Below are positions 1 through 6,235 of a DNA stretch of 8,320 bases, in pieces (within the stretch, counting starts at the first letter, position 1; every line of letters starts with the position of its first letter). The notes beneath the pieces are model-generated. The model was given only the letters and a program-made list of their open reading frames with translations. It was not told the DNA's origin and searched no databases. The position numbers and the translations under genes were made by a program. The DNA is from Acidisphaera sp035272265. Lineage in GTDB: Bacteria; Pseudomonadota; Alphaproteobacteria; Acetobacterales; Acetobacteraceae. The stretch is from contig DATEQV010000102.1 of assembly GCA_035272265.1 (NCBI GenBank), positions 1 through 8,320 on the forward strand, in the 5' to 3' direction.

Positions 1-1657
1 CCAGATCCACAAGGCGCCGTCCGACCCAGCGCACCGTCTCGGCGCGCTTCGCGCCGTGCCGGTCGAGCGCGATCACCGCGCCGCCGGGCTGCAGCGACTC
101 CACCGCCCGGTCGCCGTGGGGTGTGGCGATGCGCGTGCCCGCGGCGAAGCAGGCGGGCTGCGTGGTGGTGATGATGCTGCCGTTCAGCTGCAGCTTCGAC
201 AGGTTCAGCCCGGGGATATCGAGCGTCACCGTGCCGCCCGAGCCGTTGCTCAGCGTCAGGTACGGACTGCTGTAGAAACTGTGCTTGGCGGTGAAGCCGA
301 CGATGTCGAGCGTGCTGCCGACGAAAAAGTCGTTGATCGGGTTCGCCGACGGCGCGTTCGCGACCGTGAACATCAGCGTGGGGTCGGGGTCGAAGTTGAT
401 CGGCCCGCTGCCGGCCGCCCCCGGGGCCGTGAGATCGAGCGTGCCGTTGGCCAGCACGATGGTGCCGGCGAAGCCGCCGCCGGAGCCGGCGGTCGACGTA
501 TTGCCGGCGGCCAGCACGACGGTGCCGGCGCCATCGAGGACCAGCGTGCCGGTGGTGTCATTGGTGCCCGTGCCGCCCGACCCCGCCTGGTCGGCGACCA
601 CTCCGGCGACGGTGAGCGTCTGGCCGGTTGCCGGTGCGAGCGTGATGCTCTCGGTGCCCTGGATGAACAGGCCGGTGCCGAGCGCCTCGCCGTTGTTGCC
701 GACGGCTCCCGCGCCGCCGGTCACCGTCCCGGCGCCGAGCGTGCCGCCCTGGATGATCAGCGTGCCGCCCTGCTGGACGAAGACGTCGCCGCCCGCGCCG
801 AGGCCGCCGCCGGCATAACCTCCGAAGCCCGTGCCGCTGCCGCCGCCGAACCCGCCCGGCGCCTTCCAGCCACCGCCGCCGCCGAAGCCGCCGGCGCCAC
901 CGGTCCCCGGCTGATTGGACCCGCCGCCGCCGCCGCCGAAGCCGCCATGGCCGCCGTGCACGCCGGCGCCGCCGCCGCCGCCGAAGCCGCCGGCACCCCC
1001 GGTGTCGCCGCTGGCGTTGCCGCCGCTGATCCCGCCGCCGCCGCCTGCTTGGGTGCCGAAGCCGCCGCCGCCGCCGCTCGGGGCGCCGCCGTAGGACACG
1101 CTGTCCGAACCGGCGCCCCCGCCGGCGGTACCCGGCACATTGCCCGTCCCCGCCGTGTGATATGGCGGAGTGTTCGACTCGGTCGCACCCTTGGCGCTCT
1201 GGCCGAGGCCGCCGCCGCCGCCGTAGAGCCCGGAATAGCCCGAGCCGGTGCTGCCGCCTTCACCGCCGAGCCCGCCGCCGCCGCCGCCGCCGTGGGAGAT
1301 GTCCCCGAAGCCGACGCCGGCGGCGCCGCCGGTCGCCGCGTCGGCCGTGAAGGTGACGCTGTTCAGCGTGACGTCCGCGCTGGCGGCGACGAACAAGCCG
1401 CCGCCCAGCCCGGCGCCGCCGCCGCCGCCGCTGACGCCCGCGCCGCCCACGGCATGGGCGTGGGCGATGGTCAGGCTCTCGACGTTCAGGATGCCCTGGT
1501 AGGCGAACAGGCCACGGTAGCTGCTGCCGCCATCCAGCGTGTGGCCCTGGCCGTCGATCGTCAGCGTCGATCCGTTGTCGAGCACCACGGCCGTCAGGTC
1601 GGTCGCCAGATCGCTTGTGACGCTGGTGTGCGAGGTGGCCCCTGACGGCGCCAAGGG
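1..1657 (-). pseudogene. 5'-truncated glycine-rich beta-solenoid surface protein with C-terminal Hint domain (runs off left edge)
   Basis: An unbroken minus-strand frame of about 552 codons follows a TAG at 1660-1658 and leaves the window at position 1. In order it shows a short beta-helix-like stretch (STLTIDGQGHTLDGG, then ILNVESLTIAHA), a long Gly-rich part made of GGFGGGGG-type units (about 1300-790), more strand-loop-strand sequence (GTLVLDGAGTVVLAAGN, GTIVLANGTLDLTAP), and from 151 leftwards a Hint domain start: CFAAGTRIATPHG, VESLQPGG, VRWVGRR. Proteins of this layout are usually exported and have an N-terminal lead-in before the first LTIDG strand. Here there is none: no in-frame ATG lies between the stop and about 374, only a TTG at 1654 and GTGs near 1588, with no signal peptide or ribosome site. 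Convincing sequence fades near 1612, where an unrelated opposite-strand remnant begins. I infer a loss of the 5' end. The Cys that opens the Hint domain is present; its catalytic completeness cannot be judged because the domain is cut by the edge. Translational start by a rare codon or an assembly artefact are alternatives. Confidence 0.75.
796..1302 (-). repeat. Gly-rich low-complexity repeat tract (GCC/GGC runs)
   Basis: On the plus strand this is dominated by runs of GCC interrupted by GAA, which on the minus strand read as Gly runs punctuated by Phe, Leu, Tyr and Ala (GGFGGGGG, GGGGGLG, GGAGGFGG). At least three near-identical GGAGGFGGGGG units occur between 840 and 1010. The tract lies within the Hint-protein frame, which shows that the frame is under protein-level constraint: no stop occurs and only this one of six frames gives a surface-protein composition. 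Alanine-rich and arginine-rich readings in the other frames are by-products of the GCC repeat. Such tracts are prone to slippage and mis-assembly. Confidence 0.8.
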
Positions 1658-1940
1658 CTACACGTTCCGGTTTGCGGCCAACGTGCAGGGCGGGATGCTG
1701 CACGGCGAGCGCGGCCAGGCCGGTCAGCGCGGATCGCTCGTGCTTCAGGGCATGATCGGGCCGGACGGCAATGCCCTGCTGCAAGGCAGCGGCCTGACCG
1801 ACAACCCGGATTACGCCGTCGGCCACGTGAGGGAGGCGACCGTGTATTCGTACCGCATGCAGGCGCAGTTCGACGAGCGGCACGGCACCGGCAAGCGGAT
1901 CGACCAGCGGCCGTGCACGGCGGATTTCGTCAGGCAGTGA
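1606..1940 (+). pseudogene. C-terminal remnant of an uncharacterised protein
   Basis: The plus-strand frame ending in TGA at 1938-1940 reads as well-formed protein from about VTLVCEVAPDGAKGYTF (near 1612) onward: GGMLHGERG, GSLVLQG, IGPDGNALLQGSGLTD, then TGKRIDQRPC and a final RQ. Its look is a beta-rich C-terminal domain with a conserved Cys near the end. It resembles, from memory only, C-terminal parts of hypothetical alphaproteobacterial proteins; I cannot name a family. Upstream of about 1606 the same frame is merely the antisense of the Hint gene (Pro/Ser/Ala-rich, biased by GCC repeats), so its natural N-terminal part is missing. No ribosome site or sensible start exists at the boundary. 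It lies head to head with the truncated Hint gene, so one deletion would account for both. A short intact gene starting at an internal GTG is the alternative. Confidence 0.55.
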
Positions 1941-1985
1941 GCCACGTGGGTCAGCGCGCGGTCAGGGGGCCGACGGTCACGTCGC

Positions 1986-2216
1986 CTACAGCGTGAAGCC
2001 GGGCTTATCCGCCGTCACCGCTGCGGCGGGTGATGGCGGCATCATGCTCACCGCATACACGGCGGCCGCGAGGCTGAAGCCGATGCACAGGCCGAGGATC
2101 GCTTCGGCCGCCACGACGAGCGCCTTCATGCGGCGGCGCGGCTCCCGTGGTTGATCGGCCCCCGCATGGCTGTGCCATCCATCTCGATATCCGACGGAGG
2201 TCGATTTCTTTCGCAT
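1986..2216 (-). CDS. Small predicted single-pass membrane protein, unknown function
   Basis: A 76-residue frame starts at ATG 2216-2214, chosen because GAGGTG (2228-2223) lies six bases upstream. Residues 1-31 are basic and polar (MRKKSTS, then PREPRRR), followed by one hydrophobic segment at about 32-57 (ALVVAAEAILGLCIGFSLAA) and a short Pro/Ala-rich tail ending in DKPGFTL. The positive-inside rule would put the N-terminus in the cytoplasm. A later start at M30 (2130-2128) would leave a 47-residue protein that is almost only the membrane helix, but it lacks a comparable ribosome site. I recognise no family. It is divergent from the hydrolase operon, with a 260-bp spacer. The frame stays open far upstream of the chosen start, but that part reads as non-coding. 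It could be a spurious frame; the ribosome site and helix are the main support. Confidence 0.5.
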   Translation of the reverse strand: MRKKSTSVGYRDGWHSHAGADQPREPRRRMKALVVAAEAILGLCIGFSLAAAVYAVSMMPPSPAAAVTADKPGFTL

Positions 2217-2476
2217 CGGGGGCACCTCATGCAAGTTCACTGCCGATCGCGTCCATACGCAGGCCGCGGACGTTGGTAGCGGTGTCCTGTTGCGCAAAAC
2301 TTGCTGATGAGCCGCACCGACGCCGGCCCCGGCACTGCCGACCGCCTGGCGGGCTCGCGTGTCCGCGTCATCGCAGTGCGTGTCTTCTGGATCCTGGGCC
2401 ACGCGTTTGACTGAAACGATGGGCGGCGCTCCGATGGCCCAATTGACCGACGCCCCAGGCCCATGGAGGAAGATCG
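2217..2476. promoter_or_regulatory. Divergent spacer upstream of the hydrolase operon; weak promoter candidate
   Basis: This 260-bp spacer separates the small membrane gene from the plus-strand hydrolase operon and must carry promoters for both. The only -35-like elements seen on the plus strand are TTGACT at 2407-2412, with a poor TCCGAT at 2430-2435 after 17 bases, and TTGACC at 2443-2448 with no -10 partner. I see no convincing coding content, strong dyad or riboswitch fold. Confidence 0.25.
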
Positions 2477-3235
2477 ATGTCGTTCTACCGAGGCATGACC
2501 TGCGAGAACGTGACCATCAAAGGCGACAAAGGAACGCCGATAACGGCTTACGTGGCCAAGCCATCTGGTCCTGGCCCCTTTCCGGGCGTCGTGCTTGTCC
2601 ACCATCTTCCGGGCTGGAGCGAGCTCTACATCGAGACGACGCGTCGGTTCGCGCATCACGGCCATCTCGCGATCTGCGCGAACCTGTACGAGCGCGAGGG
2701 TGGCGGCAGCGACGGCAACCCTGACGACGTCGCCGCCAAGGTACGCGCTGAAGGCGGCATCGCCGACTCCCAGATGGTCGGCGATACCGAAGCCGCCGTG
2801 ACGTGGATGCGCGCGCAGCCCGATCACAACGGCAAGGTTGGTCTCTTCGGCTCCTGCTCGGGTGGGCGGCACGCCTTCATCTATGCCTGCCAGCGGACGG
2901 ACGTCGACGCTTGCGCCGAGCTGTGGGGTGGCCGTGTGGTGATGGGCAAGGAGGAGCTCAATGCCAAGACGCCCGTCGCGCCGATCGACATGACGAAGGA
3001 CCTCTGCTGCCCGCTGCTCGGCCTGTTCGGCAACGAGGATCGCGCACCGAGCCCGGAGCAGGTGAACCAGCACGAGGCCGAGCTCAAGAAGCACGGCAAG
3101 ACGTACGAGTTCCACCGCTACGACGGTGCCGGCCACGGCTTTTTCTATTGGCACCGGCCGCTCTATCGGCCGGAGCAGGCGATGGATGGCTGGAGCAAGG
3201 TGTTCGCCTTCTTCGGCAAGCATCTGGCGAAGTAG
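2477..3235 (+). CDS. Dienelactone hydrolase family protein (alpha/beta hydrolase)
   Basis: A 252-residue protein, the normal size for the dienelactone hydrolase family, cytoplasmic with no signal peptide. The family hydrolyses ester or lactone bonds; chlorocatechol-pathway members open dienelactones, but many relatives have other unknown substrates, so the substrate here is not assigned. Visible landmarks: GPFPGVVLVHH (33-43, first strand and oxyanion region), the nucleophile elbow GSCSGG (125-130) with Cys127, the acid at Asp188 in GNEDRAPSP, and His220 in GAGHGF. A cysteine nucleophile rather than Ser is typical of true dienelactone hydrolases, which supports the call over general esterases. 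The start at ATG 2477 follows GGAGGA (2465-2470). It is first in an operon: the next gene begins 11 bases after its stop and its Shine-Dalgarno overlaps this stop codon. No catechol-pathway genes are adjacent. Confidence 0.88.
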   Translation: MSFYRGMTCENVTIKGDKGTPITAYVAKPSGPGPFPGVVLVHHLPGWSELYIETTRRFAHHGHLAICANLYEREGGGSDGNPDDVAAKVRAEGGIADSQMVGDTEAAVTWMRAQPDHNGKVGLFGSCSGGRHAFIYACQRTDVDACAELWGGRVVMGKEELNAKTPVAPIDMTKDLCCPLLGLFGNEDRAPSPEQVNQHEAELKKHGKTYEFHRYDGAGHGFFYWHRPLYRPEQAMDGWSKVFAFFGKHLAK

Positions 3236-3246
3236 GAGGTTCGGAC

Positions 3247-3552
3247 ATGTGCACGTCCATCATCGAGATCGCGCGCGCGGAGGGCATGGCGAAGCGCGGG
3301 GACGAATGGTTCCCGCTAGCGCAGGCGGTGGTTGCCTACGACCACGCGCGCCATGCCCCGCTGGGCGACGTCATCACGCTCGACTTCATCAACACGAATC
3401 TCGATCCCGGTGCGCGGGCGGGGATCGAGCTGACGCTGGAGACCGCCAAGGGGCTGCGCGCCGCGCTCGACCGGGCGATTACCGCCGCCGAGTTCGAGGA
3501 GGCGGACGTGCGGGGCAAGGGCGTCGTGCTTGGCCTGGTTCAAGCTGCATGA
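3247..3552 (+). CDS. DUF6295 family protein
   Basis: A 101-residue soluble protein beginning MCTSIIEIARAEG, with WFPLAQAVVAYDHARHAP (about 26-43) and DFINTNLDPGAR in the middle; it ends in a helical, acidic C-terminal part (ALDRAITAAEFEEA). The opening MCTSI, the WFPL motif and the YDHA..AP motif match what I remember of the DUF6295 family, whose function is not known. The start at ATG 3247 is set by AGGAGG at 3234-3239, seven bases upstream. That ribosome site overlaps the TAG of the hydrolase gene, so the two are almost certainly cotranscribed and translationally coupled. Conserved His/Asp/Cys residues could hint at metal binding, but this is speculation. The gene converges with msrA. Confidence 0.75.
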   Translation: MCTSIIEIARAEGMAKRGDEWFPLAQAVVAYDHARHAPLGDVITLDFINTNLDPGARAGIELTLETAKGLRAALDRAITAAEFEEADVRGKGVVLGLVQAA

Positions 3553-3599
3553 CAAGTCAGCCGCGGTAGCGTCGGGCGGCCAGCGAGCGCGGCATCAAT

Positions 3600-3639
3600 C
3601 GAGGGGTCTCGGCTCGCCGGGGAGACCTCGTGGGCGAGC
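3600..3639. terminator. Overlapping hairpins between convergent genes, possible terminator
   Basis: The 100-bp convergent gap between the DUF6295 gene and msrA contains two mutually exclusive stems. One is GGTCTC (3605-3610) with GAGACC (3622-3627), extendable by CGA/TCG across a two-base bulge. The other is GCTCGCC (3612-3618) with GGCGAGC (3633-3639). Neither is followed by a T-run on either strand, so a canonical intrinsic terminator is not shown. The location makes a bidirectional transcription block reasonable. Confidence 0.3.
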
Positions 3640-3652
3640 TTGGGCCAGGCGC

Positions 3653-4177
3653 TCACCGCATGGAACCCTCCGCCACTTCCGCCCGGTGCGGCAGCTTCCA
3701 GCCCGGCCGGACGAAATGGCAGGTGTAGCCGTTCGGAATCCGTTCCAGATAATCCTGGTGCTCCGGCTCGGCCTCCCAGAAGTCCCCGACCGGGGAGACC
3801 TCCGTCACGACCTTCCCCGGCCACAGGCCCGAGGCCTCCACGTCGGCGATGGTGTCCTCGGCCATCGCCTTCTGCTCAGGGCCCGTATGGAAGATCGCCG
3901 ACCGATAACTCGCACCGACATCGTTGCCCTGGCGATTCCTGGTTGTCGGATCGTGGATCTGGAAGAAGAACTCCAGCAGCCTGCGGAAGCTGATCCGGGC
4001 GGGATCGAAGATGATCTCGATCGCTTCGGCATGAGTGCCGTGGTTGCGGTACGTGGCGTTCCGCACGTCGCCGCCGGAATAGCCGACGCGTGTCGAGACG
4101 ACCCCTGGGAGCTTGCGGATCAGATCCTGCATGCCCCAGAAGCAGCCTCCGGCGAGGACCGCGCGCTCCGTGCTCAT
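3653..4177 (-). CDS. msrA: Peptide-methionine (S)-S-oxide reductase MsrA
   Basis: A 174-residue cytoplasmic enzyme that reduces the S epimer of methionine sulfoxide, free or in proteins, using thioredoxin as electron donor; the length is typical. The catalytic motif GCFWG is at residues 11-15, with Cys12 as nucleophile. Other family landmarks are GYSGG (32-36), YRNHGTHAEAIEI (43-55), LLEFFFQIHDPTT (67-79), YRSAIF (91-96) and a C-terminal GYTCHFVRPGW (150-160). Cys153 is a possible resolving residue, but I cannot assign the recycling cysteine with certainty. The ATG at 4177-4175 overlaps the msrB stop as ATGA, so translation is coupled to msrB. Together the pair repairs both sulfoxide epimers. 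No export signal is seen, so the protein should act on cytoplasmic oxidised methionine. Confidence 0.95.
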   Translation of the reverse strand: MSTERAVLAGGCFWGMQDLIRKLPGVVSTRVGYSGGDVRNATYRNHGTHAEAIEIIFDPARISFRRLLEFFFQIHDPTTRNRQGNDVGASYRSAIFHTGPEQKAMAEDTIADVEASGLWPGKVVTEVSPVGDFWEAEPEHQDYLERIPNGYTCHFVRPGWKLPHRAEVAEGSMR

Positions 4178-4623
4178 GTCAGGTCCTCCACCTGGGGCAG
4201 ATAGGCGCCGTAGCCTTCCGCCTCCATGGCGTCGCGAGGGACGAAGCGCAGCGACGCCGAGTTGATGCAGTAGCGCAGGCCGCCCTTGTCGCGCGGCCCG
4301 TCATCGAACACGTGGCCGAGATGGCTGTCGCCATGCTTTGAGCGCACCTCGGTTCGGATCATGCCGTGCGAGACATCCTTGAGCTCCGCTACGTTTGCGG
4401 GTTCGATGGGCTTGGTGAAGCTCGGCCAGCCGCAGCCCGACTCGTACTTGTCGGAACTGGCGAACAGCGGCTCGCCGGAGATGATGTCGACATAGATGCC
4501 GGGCTGCTTGTTGTGCAGGAGGGCGCCCGTGCCGGGACGCTCGGTTCCGCTCTGCTGGGTGACGCGATACTGCTCCGGCGTCAGCGCGGCGACGGCTTCT
4601 TGGGTCTTGCGATAGGCCGGCAT
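4174..4623 (-). CDS. msrB: Peptide-methionine (R)-S-oxide reductase MsrB, zinc-less form
   Basis: A 149-residue enzyme reducing the R epimer of methionine sulfoxide, complementing MsrA. The landmarks are SGCGWPSF (62-69, with the candidate resolving Cys64), SHLGHVFDDGP (100-110) and RYCINSASLRF (117-127), with Cys119 as catalytic nucleophile. The two CxxC pairs that bind structural zinc in many MsrB proteins are absent: the first site reads VDIISGEPLF and the second SKHGDSHLGHVF. This puts it in the zinc-independent class. The start at ATG 4623-4621 is fixed by AGGAGG (4636-4631), seven bases upstream; the same frame stays open further upstream, but that stretch overlaps the divergent dehydrogenase gene. 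First gene of the msrB-msrA operon; a perfect inverted repeat ends five bases before its ribosome site. Confidence 0.95.
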   Translation of the reverse strand: MPAYRKTQEAVAALTPEQYRVTQQSGTERPGTGALLHNKQPGIYVDIISGEPLFASSDKYESGCGWPSFTKPIEPANVAELKDVSHGMIRTEVRSKHGDSHLGHVFDDGPRDKGGLRYCINSASLRFVPRDAMEAEGYGAYLPQVEDLT

Positions 4624-4640
4624 GATGGGACCTCCTATTT

Positions 4641-4674
4641 TCGACAAGATCGTGATCGTGCGCGATCTTGTCGA
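4641..4674. promoter_or_regulatory. Perfect 12-bp inverted repeat in the msrB/dehydrogenase divergent spacer (candidate operator)
   Basis: TCGACAAGATCG (4641-4652) is repeated in inverse as CGATCTTGTCGA (4663-4674) around a 10-base spacer; arm centres are 22 bp apart, two helical turns, as expected for a dimeric or paired DNA-binding regulator. It sits in the 147-bp spacer shared by msrB (-) and the D-2-hydroxyacid dehydrogenase (+). No T-run follows on either strand, so it does not look like an intrinsic terminator. A weaker copy of the core, CTTGTC (4705-4710) with GACAGG (4719-4724), lies on the dehydrogenase side. As RNA in the msrB leader it could also form a hairpin just upstream of the ribosome site. 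The regulator is not in the window. Confidence 0.6.
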
Positions 4675-4770
4675 GCGTCCTGGTGTAGGGCCGGGCGTCC
4701 GCCGCTTGTCCCGCAGGCGACAGGCCATGCCGGTGGCATCGGCGGGAGCGTGAACGGAGGGATCTGTCCG

Positions 4771-5757
4771 GTGTCGCACCTGATCTTCCTCGCCCATACG
4801 CCCGACATGCGGCGCAACTACTACGGCGACGAGGCGCTGGCCGGGCTGCGCGCGCTCGGACCGGTGCGGTTGCACGAGGGGACGGAGGCGCTGGACGGCG
4901 CCGGGCTGGTCGCCGCCGCCCGGGGCGCGCGGGTGATCGTCGCCGACCGGATGACCGCCGGTCCCGCCGAGGTATTCGCCGGCCTGCCCGAGCTGGTCGC
5001 CTTCGTGCGGGTCGCGGTCGACATCCGCAACATCGACGTCGAGGCGGCCTCGGCCGCGGGCGTGCTGGTGACCCGCGCCGGGCCCGGCTTCGTCGATTCG
5101 GTCGTGGAACTGACGCTCGGGCTGATGATCGACCTCTCGCGCGGCATCTCGCGCGCCGTGCGCGACTACCAGGCCGGGCGGATGCCGGCGGCGCCGATGG
5201 GACGGCAGCTGTCCGGCGCCACGATGGGCGTCATCGGCTACGGCAGCATCGGGCGGCACCTCGCGCCGCTCGGTGTCGCACTCGGCATGACCGTGCTTGT
5301 CGCCGATCCCTACGCCACGGTCGACGATCCCACGTTGCGGCAGCTGACGCTGGACGCGCTGCTCGCGCAATCGGACTACGTCGTCTGCCTCGCCGTCGCG
5401 ACGGAGGAGACCGAGAACCTGATCGACTCGGCCGCGTTCGCGCGCATGAAGCCCGGCGCGTTCTTCGTCAACGTCTCGCGCGGCAACCTGGTCGACGAGA
5501 CGGCGCTGGAGGCGGCGCTGCGGTCCGGGCGCATCGGCGGCGCCGGGCTGGATGTCGGCCGCGCGCCGGACCAGATGCCGTCGCCCCATATCGCAGTGCT
5601 GCCGGGGGTCGTCGCGACGCCGCATATCGGCGGCCTGACCCCGCAGGCCATCGGCTTCCAGGCGCTCGGGACCGTGCGGCAGGTCGCCGCGATCCTGAAC
5701 GGCGAGGTCCCGCCCGGCGCCGTCAACGCCGAGCGCTGGACGCGGCGGCTGACGTGA
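4771..5757 (+). CDS. D-2-hydroxyacid dehydrogenase (NAD(P)-binding)
   Basis: A 328-residue cytoplasmic oxidoreductase of the D-isomer specific 2-hydroxyacid dehydrogenase family, which interconverts 2-keto acids and D-2-hydroxyacids. The Rossmann motif GYGSIG is at residues 156-161 followed by an acidic residue at the end of the second strand (VLVADP, Asp179), which favours NAD over NADP. Catalytic Arg237 is in NVSRGNLVDE and His285 in TPHIGG. The usual catalytic Glu of the DVFExEP loop is replaced: the loop reads GLDVGRAPDQMPSP, with Pro266 at that place and Asp267 next to it. The GTG start at 4771 was chosen for GGAGGG (4756-4761) nine bases upstream and because the protein then begins directly with the first strand (HLIFLAHTP). 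GTG 4750 and ATG 4807 are alternatives. The substrate is not deducible. It is divergent from msrB and shares its promoter region. Confidence 0.88.
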   Translation: MSHLIFLAHTPDMRRNYYGDEALAGLRALGPVRLHEGTEALDGAGLVAAARGARVIVADRMTAGPAEVFAGLPELVAFVRVAVDIRNIDVEAASAAGVLVTRAGPGFVDSVVELTLGLMIDLSRGISRAVRDYQAGRMPAAPMGRQLSGATMGVIGYGSIGRHLAPLGVALGMTVLVADPYATVDDPTLRQLTLDALLAQSDYVVCLAVATEETENLIDSAAFARMKPGAFFVNVSRGNLVDETALEAALRSGRIGGAGLDVGRAPDQMPSPHIAVLPGVVATPHIGGLTPQAIGFQALGTVRQVAAILNGEVPPGAVNAERWTRRLT

Positions 5758-5923
5758 GCAGCAGGCGGATATCGTGCCAGCCTGACCGGTTTCGACTGCG
5801 TCCTGCGAGGGCTGCGTGGATTTCCGATACCCGGGCCACTCGCTCCCGACTGCCCCCGGATGTCCGCGATCCTCCACGGACGTTAGCGGAACCTATGCCG
5901 GCGGACACCAGCGGATCAGTGGA

Positions 5924-5943
5924 TGGTGCCCCGGGGAATCGAA
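5924..5943 (-). other. tRNA 3'-end-like sequence without tRNA body (possible attachment-site remnant)
   Basis: On the minus strand this reads TTCGATTCCCCGGGGCACCA. It can be laid out as a T-loop (TTCGATT), the 3' half of a T-stem (CCCCG), seven acceptor bases (GGGCACC) and a discriminator A, exactly the 20 nt from tRNA position 54 to 73. The bases 5' to it do not pair as a T-stem and no D-arm or anticodon arm is present. Such lone 3' ends are left at one end of elements that integrate into tRNA genes. It lies 10 bases beyond the stop of the AlpA-like gene, where an element border would be expected. A chance match is quite possible. Confidence 0.3.
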
Positions 5944-5953
5944 GCGCAGCCAA

Positions 5954-6235
5954 TCAAGCCGCTTCCTTGCTGCTCTTTTTCAGATCGTGACCAGCCTCAG
6001 TATCCGGCCCGACTCCCGGCTCGGTCGCCGGCAGAGAGGCCATCCAGGCGATCACGTCGGCACTCATCCAGGCGTGGCCCGGCCACCAATCGAGCGCGGG
6101 CGTGGGAATGTTCCACGCGCCATGAAGTCGTAAAAAAATTGCGGTTCGGGACAGCCCGGTCTTGGCCTTGACGGTGTCCGGGCGCCACAGCTCCCACATC
6201 ACCGGCGCGTCGGGCGGCGGAAGGTTGAGCGTCAT
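5954..6235 (-). CDS. AlpA-like helix-turn-helix excisionase/regulator
   Basis: A 93-residue protein starting at ATG 6235-6233, five bases after AGGAGG. Residues about 16-71 have the layout of AlpA/MerR-like phage regulators: LWRPDTVKAKTGLSRTAIF (16-34) as the helix-turn-helix, with the typical TGLSR turn. A Pro-rich wing follows (NIPTPALDW) and then WMSADVIAWMASLPA (57-70), matching the usual W..xDV.xW........P ending. The C-terminal 20 residues are polar and look unstructured. AlpA relatives bind DNA and control or assist excision and integration of prophages and satellites. The wing is longer than in most AlpA proteins (HGAWNIPTPALDWWPGHAW), so the family call is by pattern, not certain. 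The gene shares an ATGA overlap with a tiny upstream frame, and its stop lies beside the tRNA-end-like sequence. Confidence 0.6.
   Translation of the reverse strand: MTLNLPPPDAPVMWELWRPDTVKAKTGLSRTAIFLRLHGAWNIPTPALDWWPGHAWMSADVIAWMASLPATEPGVGPDTEAGHDLKKSSKEAA

Noticed and set aside
757..1263. An Ala-rich 168-codon minus-strand frame with an ATG.
   Set aside because: It is the +1-shifted reading of the same GCC tract and has composition from the repeat only.
56..1645. A 529-codon plus-strand frame rich in Ala, Arg and Gly.
   Set aside because: It is the antisense of the Hint-protein frame, made open by GCC repeats. It has no domain motif or ribosome site, while the minus frame gives a coherent surface protein.
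2237..3223. A 328-codon minus-strand frame opposite the hydrolase gene.
   Set aside because: It mirrors the hydrolase coding sequence and has no recognisable motif, whereas the plus strand shows all catalytic landmarks.
4366..4770. A start for the dehydrogenase far upstream at ATG 4366.
   Set aside because: The extra 135 residues are antisense to msrB. The GTG at 4771 with its ribosome site gives the normal family length.
4624..5877. A long N-terminal extension of msrB (567 codons in all).
   Set aside because: It is antisense to the dehydrogenase gene. A strong ribosome site and the family's normal length fix the start at 4623.
5900..6010. A complete tRNA gene around the tRNA-end-like sequence.
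   Set aside because: No T-stem partner, anticodon arm or D-arm can be drawn on the minus strand, and the upstream bases code for the AlpA-like protein.
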